Shown: positions 33,116 to 41,904 of the stretch, piece after piece | Numbering within the stretch: position 1 is the stretch's first letter | Layout: every line of letters starts with the position of its first letter | Assembly: GCF_002787055.1 (NCBI RefSeq) | Contig: NZ_CP024808.1 | Coordinates: forward strand, 708,328 to 772,327 | DNA length: 64,000 bases | Source: Candidatus Nitrosotenuis aquarius | GTDB lineage: Archaea > Thermoproteota > Nitrososphaeria > Nitrososphaerales > Nitrosopumilaceae | Direction of reading: 5' to 3' | Notes under the pieces: generated by a model | Database searches by the model: none | What the model was told of the DNA's origin: nothing | The model's input: the letters and a program-made list of their open reading frames with translations, nothing else | Made by a program: the position numbers and the translations under genes

Positions 33116-33358
33116 ATGGAAAAACTTCGTCTCAAACGATTCAGGTTTGGTGATGGTAGCCAATACAGAAAGAAGGGAGACAGGTGTTCTTGTGTATGCC
33201 ACAGTCCAAAAAATAGCCTGCCTTGTTGTAAAAAATGTAAGGACGATCTTTGGCCGGGCGAGATTTGTGCAATAGAAAATTTCGATGAATCTGAAGTCTA
33301 TCGATTTGACAATGCTGACGATGCGATAAAATCACCCCATTCTCAAAAGCAGACCTGA
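33116..33358 (+). CDS. small Cys-rich, probably zinc-binding protein
   Basis: 80 aa from ATG at 33116; an upstream TTG at 33101 is possible. The core has RCSCVCHSPKNSLPCCKKCK, six cysteines and a histidine that suit a zinc knuckle, then an acidic C-terminus. Another frame over the same DNA (33036-33275) is hydrophobic and less convincing. The function is unknown. Confidence 0.6.
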   Translation: MEKLRLKRFRFGDGSQYRKKGDRCSCVCHSPKNSLPCCKKCKDDLWPGEICAIENFDESEVYRFDNADDAIKSPHSQKQT

Positions 33359-33413
33359 ATTTGAGTTAAGATTCTAAATTATCGTTAAATATGGTGATAT
33401 CAAAACCAGACTC

Positions 33414-34082
33414 ATGTCAGAAAACAGAACATTCTTCAACTTTTCATTCTTCAAAATAGACCCAAAATGGCGATGGATGGCAGACCTGGCAAAAGAAGAA
33501 TCTGCAAAGGAAATCGAGCAGGTGATTAGAAACTCCAAGATAAAGTGCAGGACTTATTCCACGCTAGGCTTGCGAGACGACGCAGAATTCTTGTTCTGGT
33601 TTGCATCCGAATCTGTAGAAGAAATACAGAGTGTGATGGCAAAAATCTACTCCACCGTCTTTGGAAAATACATTATTCCATCCCATGTGTATCTGTCATC
33701 CACTAGGCCGTCAATTTACGCAAAGATGGGCAGAACTATATCATTTGTTGCAGGAGACGAGCCAAAAAAATACGTAATTGTGTATCCTTTTGTCAAGACA
33801 AGGGAATGGTATCTACTACCTTTAGAGCAAAGAAAGAAAATGATGGATGAGCACATTGATGTAGGCCACAAGTACCCGCAGGTATTGCTAAACACGACTT
33901 ATTCCTTTGGAATCCACGATGAGGACTTTATGCTAGCGTTTGAAACAGATGATCTACCTGCATTCCAAGATCTTATAATGGAGCTGCGAGAGACCCAGGT
34001 CTCCAGATACATCGAAAAAGACACGCCCATGATCGTGTGTGTCAAAAAAGACATTGTTCCGCTGATTTCAAGTCTTGGATAA
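33414..34082 (+). CDS. chlorite dismutase-family protein, HemQ-like (candidate coproheme decarboxylase)
   Basis: 222 aa. Two ferredoxin-like halves of the Cld fold are visible. The haem-binding half has MMDEHIDVGHKYPQVLLNTT, with a histidine in the place of the proximal ligand, then YSFGIHDEDFMLAFETDD and LMELRETQVSRYIEKDTP, the family pattern R-E-T/A-x-x-R-Y. Bacterial HemQ converts coproheme to haem b, and some archaeal Cld-family proteins do the same. The haem genes 3-7 kb away support this. Chlorite dismutation is less likely. Confidence 0.8.
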   Translation: MSENRTFFNFSFFKIDPKWRWMADLAKEESAKEIEQVIRNSKIKCRTYSTLGLRDDAEFLFWFASESVEEIQSVMAKIYSTVFGKYIIPSHVYLSSTRPSIYAKMGRTISFVAGDEPKKYVIVYPFVKTREWYLLPLEQRKKMMDEHIDVGHKYPQVLLNTTYSFGIHDEDFMLAFETDDLPAFQDLIMELRETQVSRYIEKDTPMIVCVKKDIVPLISSLG

Positions 34083-34155
34083 ACTCAGGGATGCAAATCT
34101 TGGATAAGCATAAATGTAAATTCAGAATCGAGAACTCCAGTATCAAGGTTATATT

Positions 34156-35148
34156 ATGAAATATCGAACTCTGGGAAAAAGCGGAATCAAGGTATCTGAG
34201 ATAGGATTTGGAGCTTGGACCATAGCTTTAGACTGGTGGGGCAAAAAAATCGAGGACGACGAAGCAAAAAGAATGCTAAGACGAGCATATGACCTTGGAA
34301 TCAATTTCTTTGAAACAGGCGACATGTACGGAAAAGGCAAAAGCGAAAGGCTAATCGGCGAAGTATTCAAGGGAATGCGAAATGACATTGTAATTTCTAC
34401 CAAATACGGCTATGAATTCGAAGGCGCTACACAAATAGGACATTCAGAGTTGCCGCAGAGATTTGACCCGTTATTCACAGAGCATGCCCTAAGAAACAGC
34501 CTTGCAAGGCTGCAAACTGACCATATCGACGTGTACGGTTTGCACAATCCAAAGATGCACCACATTGAGGACGATGTGATTTTCAACACTCTTGACAGAA
34601 AGATAAACGAGGGAGTAATTGGCACATACCAAGTAGCACTAGGTCCGGCAATTGGCTGGACAAAAGAAGGTATTGCTGCAATGAGTCGCAAAAACGTCTC
34701 TGCAGTGCAAACAGTTTACAATATTTTGGAGCAGACGCCGGGAAACGAGCTAATCGACGAGGCTGCAAGAAAAAACGTCGGGATTTTGGTACGAGTGCCG
34801 GACGCATCTGGAATACTCACAGGCAAAGTAAAGGCAGACACCAAGATAGATGAAAAAGACCATAGATCAGTTAGGCGCGGAGAATGGGTAAAGTCAGCAC
34901 TAGACAAAGTGGAACAGTTACGACCGATTGCGGAGAGAAACGGCCTCAACATTACAGAGCTTGCAATCAAGTTTATTCTATCAAAGAATCCTGTGTCATC
35001 AGTATTTCCAACTGTCATTAGCATAGAGGAAATAGAGCAGTTTGCAGCAATGTCGGATGGGCGATACATTCCTTCTTCAGACATGGAACAAATTTCCAAA
35101 ATGTACTCTACTTGGCCATCATATGAGCTCAAGGCAACAGTAGCATAA
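34156..35148 (+). CDS. aldo/keto reductase
   Basis: 330 aa, TIM barrel. It has IGFGAWTIAL at the start, the catalytic Tyr in TGDMYGKGKSERLIGEV, the Lys in VISTKYGYEF and the His in DVYGLHNPKM. The C-terminal NADP segment SSVFPTVISIEEIEQFAAM is present. The substrate is unknown. A TATA-like TTATATTATG overlaps the start region. Confidence 0.92.
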   Translation: MKYRTLGKSGIKVSEIGFGAWTIALDWWGKKIEDDEAKRMLRRAYDLGINFFETGDMYGKGKSERLIGEVFKGMRNDIVISTKYGYEFEGATQIGHSELPQRFDPLFTEHALRNSLARLQTDHIDVYGLHNPKMHHIEDDVIFNTLDRKINEGVIGTYQVALGPAIGWTKEGIAAMSRKNVSAVQTVYNILEQTPGNELIDEAARKNVGILVRVPDASGILTGKVKADTKIDEKDHRSVRRGEWVKSALDKVEQLRPIAERNGLNITELAIKFILSKNPVSSVFPTVISIEEIEQFAAMSDGRYIPSSDMEQISKMYSTWPSYELKATVA

Positions 35149-35232
35149 CATACCATTTTGGAACCAAAAACACAGATCTGATTCCAATCTCATTATATCA
35201 CATTACTACGCTCAAATTATTAGGAAGGCAAG

Positions 35233-35529
35233 ATGAACTTTAGTGTGTATCCGGAAGAAAATGTGGACAAGGCGTTTTTGGCCTTTTGTATAGAGATAGT
35301 CTTGCTACGAATGGGCATGCCCCAATATGAAAAAGTAGTATCAAAGCTGGAAAAGGAATACCAAACATATCTTCCAGAATGCGACAAAAACCCACTGATC
35401 CTGAAGCGAGTCCTCCAGGACATCTTTGGCGACGCATATGACGACATACTAAAAGAGATCAGAACAGAGATTGGTGAGATTGTGTCCAAAAAATACTATA
35501 CAGACTTTTTAACCGCAATGGTAAAGTAA
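35233..35529 (+). CDS. small helical protein, unknown
   Basis: 98 aa, mostly alpha-helical (FLAFCIEIVLLRMGMPQYEK, ILKRVLQDIFGDAYDDILKE). It could be one of the small thaumarchaeal output domains (NitrOD type), but I cannot confirm this. It lies 12 bp before a multi-span membrane protein gene and is probably cotranscribed. Confidence 0.65.
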   Translation: MNFSVYPEENVDKAFLAFCIEIVLLRMGMPQYEKVVSKLEKEYQTYLPECDKNPLILKRVLQDIFGDAYDDILKEIRTEIGEIVSKKYYTDFLTAMVK

Positions 35530-35541
35530 GCCTGAAATAGA

Positions 35542-36330
35542 ATGCAGCAGGTGCAGATTTCACAAAAGGGCGCATTGCTTGTGTGCCTTGGCATGATGGG
35601 CTTTGTTTACTTTCTTGCCAACATTTTCCAGCAGGAAAACTATCCAATAATTGAAAACAGCGTCTATCCTACAGATATTTTCTTTATTGTAGTGTCGCCG
35701 ATTACAATCATCATAGCCGCAATATTGGTAGTGCGACACGGCACCACCGGGAATCACTCCATTGCATGGATTTTGTTTTTGGCAGGCGCTATAGTCTGGT
35801 ATGCTGCAGATCTGACATATTATTACAATTCAGAATATGTCGCAGAGAACAACCAGTCGTATTTGGTGGATTACCTGTATTATTCCAGCTATTTTCTGTA
35901 CTTTGGGTTTATGGTATTTTACCTAAGACCGCGAAAAAACAAGATTTCAAAAAAAATGATCATACTTGGAATAATAATTTCTGCTAGTTTTATTATGCCA
36001 AGCTTGTACTTTATTTCGCAAAAACCAATCACCGACAATGCAGAAACTGGCATAAACCTAGTCTATCCGTTTTTGGACTCGATGGTCTTTGTACCGGCGT
36101 TTGTTGCGGCGATTTTGTTTTTCAGGGGAGAGGTGAACTTTTTGTGGATCACAGTGACACTGGGAGTAATATGCATGGCAGTTGCAGACACTGTATTTTT
36201 GATAGAGCGGTGTCTTGAGATATTTTCTACAAGCAGCATGGCAAACCTGTTTTTTGCGTGGAAGTGGATACTCTTTGGGTTTGGCGCATACAGCCACGTC
36301 AAGATCTTTGGCGCAAAACCTAGGCAGTGA
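35542..36330 (+). CDS. multi-span membrane protein, unknown
   Basis: 262 aa with about seven or eight membrane helices in pairs: ALLVCLGMMGFVYFLANIF, ITIIIAAILVV, ILFLAGAIVWYAADLTYYY and further. Aromatic residues are abundant and there are few charges in the spans. The layout resembles a sensor-type 7TM module without a cytoplasmic output domain; the helical protein encoded just upstream could be its partner (inference). The last 11 bp overlap the convergent ahbAB gene. Confidence 0.7.
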   Translation: MQQVQISQKGALLVCLGMMGFVYFLANIFQQENYPIIENSVYPTDIFFIVVSPITIIIAAILVVRHGTTGNHSIAWILFLAGAIVWYAADLTYYYNSEYVAENNQSYLVDYLYYSSYFLYFGFMVFYLRPRKNKISKKMIILGIIISASFIMPSLYFISQKPITDNAETGINLVYPFLDSMVFVPAFVAAILFFRGEVNFLWITVTLGVICMAVADTVFLIERCLEIFSTSSMANLFFAWKWILFGFGAYSHVKIFGAKPRQ

Positions 36331-37333
36331 TTGGCTCTTCTATTGTAAACTCGCTTTCCGTGAAATATTCGACACGCGTCTTTTTGAATTCGCGTGAGCT
36401 GAATAAAATTTTGTAGTCATCCACATTGATGTGCTTTTGGATGTCCTTTGCCATTTCCTCTGCCTCTGGAATGGATTTGCAGTGGACCATGGAAAACACA
36501 TTGTACGGCCAGTCTTCATATACAGGCCTTTGGTAGCAGTGGCTGATTTGCGGAAACGCGCCAAGCTTTGCGCCAACTGGCTCTATTTGGTCTTCTGGAA
36601 CGCGCCAGACAATCATGCCGTTTGCCACAAACCCCGCATCGCGGTGTCGCAATATTGCGGCATATCTTCTCATCACGCCAATTTCTTCGTAATATGCCAG
36701 TTTTTCAAAGACCTGCTCTTCTGTCATTCCAAGCGCATTTGCTGCCGGAAGAAACGGCCTGTCCACCACCGGCAGGTCTTTTTGGAGATGCCTGATGAAT
36801 TCCTTGTCGTCCTCAGTTGGCGTGAACTTTGTCTCTGTTATCTTTTTCTTTTCTTCCGTTGGGGCGACCTCTTTTTTCTTGTCGTCGACCATGTCCAGTT
36901 TTACCCCTATCTTGAAGAGCTTTATTGTTGGAAGCAGCCGCACCTTTAGAATTCCAGGCAACTTGGAAAACTTGTCAACCTCTGTCTTTAGATCAGAGCC
37001 TGGCGGCGTTGCAAGTGTAAACCACAAATTGTACTCGTGGTTCCTCTCGTAATTATGCGACACACCGGGGTGTCGGTTAATCTGGTTTGCAACATAGTCC
37101 AGCTTGTCAGGGGCAATTGCCATTGCGACAAGGGAGCTCTTGTAGCCCAGTCGTCTTGTGTCAAAAATTGCCGATAGCTGTCGCAATACGCCTGCTGATT
37201 TTAGATCTGTGATTCTTTTTTTCATTTCTTCGTGCGTTATGTTGAATTTTTCTGCCAGTGTTCGGTATGGCTCTGAGACTAGCGGAAAGGACCACTGGAT
37301 TTCATTTAGAATTTCTCTGTCTAGTGCATCCAT
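36320..37333 (-). CDS. ahbAB: fused AhbA-AhbB-type siroheme decarboxylase
   Basis: 337 aa made of two homologous Lrp/AsnC-like halves. Half one (1-148) starts MDALDREILNEIQWSFPLVS and has GVSHNYERNHEYNLWFTL. Half two (178-337) has DLPVVDRPFLPAANALGM and ISHCYQRPVYEDWPYNVFSM. Both carry the SH-x-Y-x-R segment of AhbA/AhbB. A charged linker rich in Lys and Glu (150-175) joins them. The reaction is decarboxylation of siroheme to 12,18-didecarboxysiroheme. In sulfate reducers these are two proteins. It is divergent from met8-hemA-hemB, which supports the assignment over a plain Lrp regulator. Confidence 0.85.
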   Translation of the reverse strand: MDALDREILNEIQWSFPLVSEPYRTLAEKFNITHEEMKKRITDLKSAGVLRQLSAIFDTRRLGYKSSLVAMAIAPDKLDYVANQINRHPGVSHNYERNHEYNLWFTLATPPGSDLKTEVDKFSKLPGILKVRLLPTIKLFKIGVKLDMVDDKKKEVAPTEEKKKITETKFTPTEDDKEFIRHLQKDLPVVDRPFLPAANALGMTEEQVFEKLAYYEEIGVMRRYAAILRHRDAGFVANGMIVWRVPEDQIEPVGAKLGAFPQISHCYQRPVYEDWPYNVFSMVHCKSIPEAEEMAKDIQKHINVDDYKILFSSREFKKTRVEYFTESEFTIEEPITA

Positions 37334-37416
37334 TACACCATAAAATCCCGGTTTGAATTAAAAACGTAGCGAGATTTTCACAATCCTATAAATACAATTT
37401 CAAATCTGCCCTGATC

Positions 37417-38070
37417 GTGATTGTCGACCTGAACCTCAAGGGCAAGCTAGTCATTGTGGTCGGCGCGGGAGGCGAGGGCCTAAAAAAAGTAAATTCGCTT
37501 TTGACGCAAGACTGCCAAATTTTAGTAATATCGGATTCTGCAAACACGCAAATCACAAGTCTTGCAAGGCAGGGCAAAATTCAGTTCAAAAAGACAAAGC
37601 TCGAAGACGCAAATTTCCTCAAAGAATACGACCCGATTTTGGTAATGGCATCAACCGACAACAAGGAGCTAAACAGAAAGATTGTGCAAGAGGCAAAAAA
37701 GAAAAGGTGTTATGCATACGCATCTGACGATCCCGAGTTTTCAGACTTTGCGCATCCATCCGTCATAAACATTCAAGACACAATCCAGGTTGCGATTTCT
37801 ACCGGCGGGCGCTCGCCTGCAATGGCAAGAAAACTCAAGCTAAGGGCGGAAAAAATATTCAATGAAATAATAGACAAGGAAGACATTTACCAAATAAAAC
37901 TGCAAAAAATAGCGCGCGATGCCGCAAAGGCAAAGATCCCAACGGTTCTTGAGCGAAAAAAATTCCTGTACTGGGCTCTCAACGACAAACATATCAAACA
38001 GTTATTAAAAGACGACAATTTTTCAACTGCACAGAAAGAAGTAATGAGGAGACTTGGCGAGTGGAAATGA
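37417..38070 (+). CDS. precorrin-2 dehydrogenase / siroheme synthase (Met8-like)
   Basis: 217 aa from a GTG. The NAD site is LVIVVGAGGEGLKKVNSLL. VAISTGGRSPAMARKLKLR is the conserved CysG-N/Met8 motif, whose Ser-Pro-Ala region shapes the active site. It oxidises precorrin-2 to sirohydrochlorin and may insert iron. It overlaps hemA by ATGA and is 83 bp from the divergent ahbAB gene. Confidence 0.92.
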   Translation: MIVDLNLKGKLVIVVGAGGEGLKKVNSLLTQDCQILVISDSANTQITSLARQGKIQFKKTKLEDANFLKEYDPILVMASTDNKELNRKIVQEAKKKRCYAYASDDPEFSDFAHPSVINIQDTIQVAISTGGRSPAMARKLKLRAEKIFNEIIDKEDIYQIKLQKIARDAAKAKIPTVLERKKFLYWALNDKHIKQLLKDDNFSTAQKEVMRRLGEWK

Positions 38071-39317
38071 GCAATATCATCAATGCCCGTGTAACTTTTA
38101 GAAATTCCCCAATCCACATTCTGGAAAAATTCACGTTCAAGGACCTGGACTCGGCATACGAGTCTTTCAAAAAGCACTCGGGGCTCAAGGAACTGGTGAT
38201 TTTGCAGACATGCAACAGAGTTGAAATATTTGGTTCAACTGACAAGCCAGACATTAGGAAAATAAAAAAGACTTGGGCATCCCTGTCAGGCCTAGAAGAA
38301 GTCGCGTTCAAGGAAAATTTCGAAGTATCAGACGACACTGCAGTCTGCGAGCACTTGCTTAGGCTAACATCAGGCCTTGATTCCATGGTAGTGGGAGAGG
38401 AGCAGATCCTAGGCCAGATCCGCGACGCAATAATAGATGCCAAAGAGCGCAAAATGTCTGGCGAATATCTCAATACCTTGTTTGATAAAGCAGTAAAGAT
38501 AGGCACGCGCGTTCGCAACTCTACTGGAATAAACAAGGGAACAATATCTGTCGGCTCCATGGCAGTCAAACTGGCTGAAGAAAACATTGACGAGTTAAAA
38601 TCAAAGAAAATCCTGCTGATTGGAACCGGCGAGGCGGCAACACTAGTTGCAAAATCATTGGAAAAGCGCGGCTATCCGTTTTTTGTCACAAGCCGAACAA
38701 TGGAAAGGTCGCAGGCATTTGCAGAAACGGTTGGTGGAAAGCCAGTCAGCTTTGAAGAGATAATGAAGGGGTTTTCCAACTATGATGTTTTATTTGTGGC
38801 AACAGTAGCCCCGTATTTTTTGGTCACATACGACAGAATAAGCGAGGCAATGAAGAACAAAACAGGCATGATGATTCTGGACCTATCCAACCCAAGAACC
38901 GTAGACGAAAAGGTTGCAACCATCCACGGCATAAAGATGATGAATCTAGACCAGATAGCGGAAATGGTGGACAAGAACATGCGATACAGAACAAACCAGA
39001 AAGACAATGCAGAAAAAATAATTAGTGAAGAAATACAGGTACTAGAGGCCCAAATGAGACGACTCGAAGTAGAACCAGTGGTAAAAGAGATTTTCAAGGA
39101 CATTGATACGAGGCGCACAAAAGAACTGGAAAAAGCACTGCGCATGCTTGGGGAAACGGACGCATCCAAGGTCAAAATCATAGAGGACCTCACAAAGGCA
39201 GTAGTCGAGGGAATAATCTCAGAGCCGATGAACAACCTAAGAAAGGCATCAGAGCAGGCAGACGAGGACCTGCTCAAGGCAGCGTCCAAGCTATTCGATT
39301 ACAAGAAAAAAGAGTAA
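38067..39317 (+). CDS. hemA: glutamyl-tRNA reductase
   Basis: Reduces Glu-tRNA(Glu) to glutamate-1-semialdehyde, the first committed step of tetrapyrrole synthesis. 416 aa from the ATG at 38067 (ATGA overlap with the met8 gene; a GTG at 38061 would add two residues). The catalytic cysteine is in VILQTCNRVEIFGSTD; GLDSMVVGEEQILGQIRDA and the NADPH site KILLIGTGEAATLVAKSL follow. The C-terminal dimerisation helices are complete. Confidence 0.96.
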   Translation: MSNIINARVTFRNSPIHILEKFTFKDLDSAYESFKKHSGLKELVILQTCNRVEIFGSTDKPDIRKIKKTWASLSGLEEVAFKENFEVSDDTAVCEHLLRLTSGLDSMVVGEEQILGQIRDAIIDAKERKMSGEYLNTLFDKAVKIGTRVRNSTGINKGTISVGSMAVKLAEENIDELKSKKILLIGTGEAATLVAKSLEKRGYPFFVTSRTMERSQAFAETVGGKPVSFEEIMKGFSNYDVLFVATVAPYFLVTYDRISEAMKNKTGMMILDLSNPRTVDEKVATIHGIKMMNLDQIAEMVDKNMRYRTNQKDNAEKIISEEIQVLEAQMRRLEVEPVVKEIFKDIDTRRTKELEKALRMLGETDASKVKIIEDLTKAVVEGIISEPMNNLRKASEQADEDLLKAASKLFDYKKKE

Positions 39318-39352
39318 TCTAGAATTATATTGTATTACAAGTGATTTTTTAT

Positions 39353-40336
39353 ATGTCTGCATCATTTCCTACAAAAAGACTGCGAAGACTGCGCAAAAGC
39401 GAAAAGATGCGAAATTTGGTCCAGGAAGTTTTGTTTTCGCCAAATGATTTGATTTGTCCTGTTTTTGTGCAAGAAGACCTCAAGGAGAAGAGTTTTGTCA
39501 AGTCCATGCCAGATATTGTAAGGCTGCCGTTATCCGATGTAACCAAAGAAGTCCAAGAAATAAGGGACCTAAAGATACCCGCAATAATGTTATTTGGAAT
39601 TCCTGCACACAAGGATGATTCCGGAACCGGTGCATTTATCGACGACGGCATTGTACAAAAGGCAATCACCCAGGTGCGAGAAAACTTTGGCGAAGACATT
39701 GTGATAATGGCAGACGTATGTCTGTGCCAGTACACATCATCAGGCCATTGCGGGATTCTCAAGGGAAATAAAATCGACAACGACGCCAGCCTCAAGACGC
39801 TTGCAAGCATTGCATTATCTCAGGCAAAGGCAGGAGTCGATATTGTTTCTCCTTCTGCAATGATGGACGGCCAAGTAAAGGCAATCAGGCAAATTCTGGA
39901 TGAAAATGGGTTTACGGATGTTGGAATAATGTCGCACTCTGCAAAGCACCGATCCTCATTTTACAATCCGTTCCGTGACGCAGCCGACTGTGCGCCACAA
40001 TTTGGCGACAGAAAGACCTACCAAGTCCCATTTACCAATCCTAGAGAGGCAATGCGTGAAATCGAGCTCGACATAGCAGAAGGAGTAGATATTGTCATGG
40101 TAAAACCCGCATTGTCATATCTGGACCTGATTGCAGAGACAAAAAGAACTCACAACATTCCGGTTGCTGCCTATTCGGTCTCTGGCGAATATGCTCTGGT
40201 AAAAGGGGCTGCCCAGCTGGGCTGGATAAATGAAGCAGATATCATGTCAGAGATTTTGTATTCTATCAAAAGAGCTGGGGCAGACATGATAGTTACCTAT
40301 TTTGCCAAGAAAATGGCGGCCCTGCTTAACAAATGA
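39353..40336 (+). CDS. hemB: porphobilinogen synthase (delta-aminolevulinate dehydratase)
   Basis: Condenses two ALA molecules. 327 aa from ATG at 39353; a GTG at 39341 would add four residues. The zinc site is ADVCLCQYTSSGHCGIL. The two active-site lysines are in MSHSAKHRSSFYNPFRDA and DIVMVKPALSYLDLIAE. The gene follows hemA by 35 bp and overlaps the next small gene by ATGA. Confidence 0.97.
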   Translation: MSASFPTKRLRRLRKSEKMRNLVQEVLFSPNDLICPVFVQEDLKEKSFVKSMPDIVRLPLSDVTKEVQEIRDLKIPAIMLFGIPAHKDDSGTGAFIDDGIVQKAITQVRENFGEDIVIMADVCLCQYTSSGHCGILKGNKIDNDASLKTLASIALSQAKAGVDIVSPSAMMDGQVKAIRQILDENGFTDVGIMSHSAKHRSSFYNPFRDAADCAPQFGDRKTYQVPFTNPREAMREIELDIAEGVDIVMVKPALSYLDLIAETKRTHNIPVAAYSVSGEYALVKGAAQLGWINEADIMSEILYSIKRAGADMIVTYFAKKMAALLNK

Positions 40337-40644
40337 GAGACGACGAGCGATTCGAAATAGAGCGCGCATATGACTTGCTACCGCATGTGATTGGTGCAAG
40401 CTGGGCGTGTGTTTGGTTTAGGACAAATAACATCAAAAAGCCCACAATAGAGGAATTTCGAAGCAAGACTGTCGAATATTTTGAAATCATACAGAAGATG
40501 AGTGATGCATATCCTGCAGAGGACAAATTTTTGGACATCATATCATACATGAAAAAGCGTCATGAGCAAGAAGTGGAAAATATCATTTCTGGAAAGAATC
40601 CTGAAATTGAAAAAAGATACAAGAGATACGTCGATTACGGGTAA
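40333..40644 (+). CDS. hypothetical protein at the end of the met8-hemA-hemB operon
   Basis: 103 aa, highly charged and helical (RDDERFEIERAYDLLPHV, EVENIISGKNPEIEKRYKRY). It has a Trp/Cys patch GASWACVWFR. No family recognised. Its ATGA overlap with hemB shows cotranslation, so a role in tetrapyrrole handling is possible but not shown. Confidence 0.6.
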   Translation: MRDDERFEIERAYDLLPHVIGASWACVWFRTNNIKKPTIEEFRSKTVEYFEIIQKMSDAYPAEDKFLDIISYMKKRHEQEVENIISGKNPEIEKRYKRYVDYG

Positions 40645-40687
40645 TTCCGGATAACAAGTTATGATTTTTGAATAATTGGAACAAATG

Positions 40688-41308
40688 TTAGATTTCGCTT
40701 TTTAATGCAGACAGAAATTCTATCATCAGTCTAGTTCTTTTTTTGGCAAGCGCTTTTCCTGTCTTGGTATTCATTTTTTTCTCCAATAATAACAACTTCC
40801 TATAGAAGTGATCAACTGTCCAGGAATGATCATCTGGCTTTCTAGTGCAACAGAAAGGATCCGAATCATGATATATTGACCTGCCTTCAGAGCCACCAAC
40901 AGAAAATGTCCTAGCTATTCCAATTGCTCCCAGCGCATCCAGTCTGTCTGCATCCTGTAGTATCTTGCCTTCTATGGTTTGAGGGATTTTTCCTCTAGAA
41001 TAGCTGTGGTCGCGTATTGCATCAGAGATTATCTTGATTTCAGATTCTGCAAAATGATACTTTTTTAGGATTTTTTGTGCCAAAACAGCGCTCTTTACAG
41101 ACGCAGTCTTGGAGCGAGGATCAGATTTTGGAAACTGGACTATATCGTGTAGTAGGACAGCCGCTAGGACTAACCTTGTGTTTGCTTTTTCGGTTTTGGC
41201 TATTTTTTGCGCATTCTTGTATACTCGCATTACATGAGAATAGTCATGTGCAGGGTCGTTTTGGATCCTTTTTTTGACCTCTAATTGTAATGGCTTTAGC
41301 GATTTCAC
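40688..41308 (-). CDS. HD-domain phosphohydrolase
   Basis: About 206 aa from a GTG at 41308; the open frame extends to 41359. Metal ligands are H in DPAHDYSHVMRVYKNA, HD in AAVLLHDIVQFPKSD, H in AIRDHSYSRG and D in LQDADRLDALGAIGIAR. This is the pattern of small HD nucleotide or metabolite phosphohydrolases (YpgQ-like). The substrate is unknown. Confidence 0.85.
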   Translation of the reverse strand: MKSLKPLQLEVKKRIQNDPAHDYSHVMRVYKNAQKIAKTEKANTRLVLAAVLLHDIVQFPKSDPRSKTASVKSAVLAQKILKKYHFAESEIKIISDAIRDHSYSRGKIPQTIEGKILQDADRLDALGAIGIARTFSVGGSEGRSIYHDSDPFCCTRKPDDHSWTVDHFYRKLLLLEKKMNTKTGKALAKKRTRLMIEFLSALKSEI

Positions 41309-41344
41309 TGCAAAAATTTTCCCAAATATACTACAAATAGATTT

Positions 41345-41904
41345 TTGTTCCCACCACACAAAGCCAGATCAGTGTTTGCCAAAAAATTCCAAATACTAGA
41401 AAAGACGCTTGTTTTGCGCTATCCAGTATCATCGGATGCCAGAAATTTGATGAATCTGATAAACTCGCTAGTAAAGGAAAGAGCCGACATTGCCAAAACC
41501 AAGCCAGTCACCATACAGCAGGAAAAAAATGGCTTGCAGATTCACTAAAATCTATTCAGGATAAAAACAAAATAATCATACTAGCTGAATTGGACGGAAA
41601 ACTAGTTGGCAGCTGCGAAATAACGCGAGACAATTATGACGTATCAAGGCATGTCGGCACACTGGGAATTGGAATCAGTAAAGGGTATAGAGGAATTGGG
41701 ATTGGCACCAAGCTAATCAAACAAACATTATCAGAAGCAAAAAAACTCGGAATAAAACTAGTCAAACTATACGTCTTTGATTCCAATAATGTGGGTAAAA
41801 GCATCTACGAAGAATTTGGATTTACAGAAACAGGAAGAATCCCAAAAGGAATCCACCACAACAAAAAATACAAAGACGACATCATCATGGTAAAACGCCT
41901 ATAG
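41345..41904 (+). pseudogene. GNAT acetyltransferase broken by a -1 frameshift in an A7 run
   Basis: The N-terminal part (TLVLRYPVSSDARNLMNLIN onward) reads to a stop at 41546-41548. The C-terminal part, with RHVGTLGIGISKGYRGIGIG and YEEFGFTETGR, reads in another frame. In that frame the sequence upstream continues as KKWLADSLKSIQDKNKIIIL right after the A run at 41523-41529. One extra A (8 instead of 7) would restore one uninterrupted GNAT protein. It may be a sequencing error, a recent mutation or a slippage switch. The true start is likely the GTG at 41372 or the TTG at 41345. Confidence 0.8.

Noticed and set aside
33036-33275. 79-codon hydrophobic frame overlapping the Cys-rich protein
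   Set aside because: The alternative frame has a coherent zinc motif; this one has no supporting feature.
33414-34082. True chlorite dismutase function
   Set aside because: Nothing near suggests chlorite or perchlorate metabolism, and haem biosynthesis genes lie close by; HemQ-type activity is more likely.
36320-37333. Plain Lrp/AsnC transcription regulator
   Set aside because: The protein is a tandem fusion, carries SH-x-Y-x-R segments in both halves and sits divergent to met8-hemA-hemB, which fits AhbA-AhbB.
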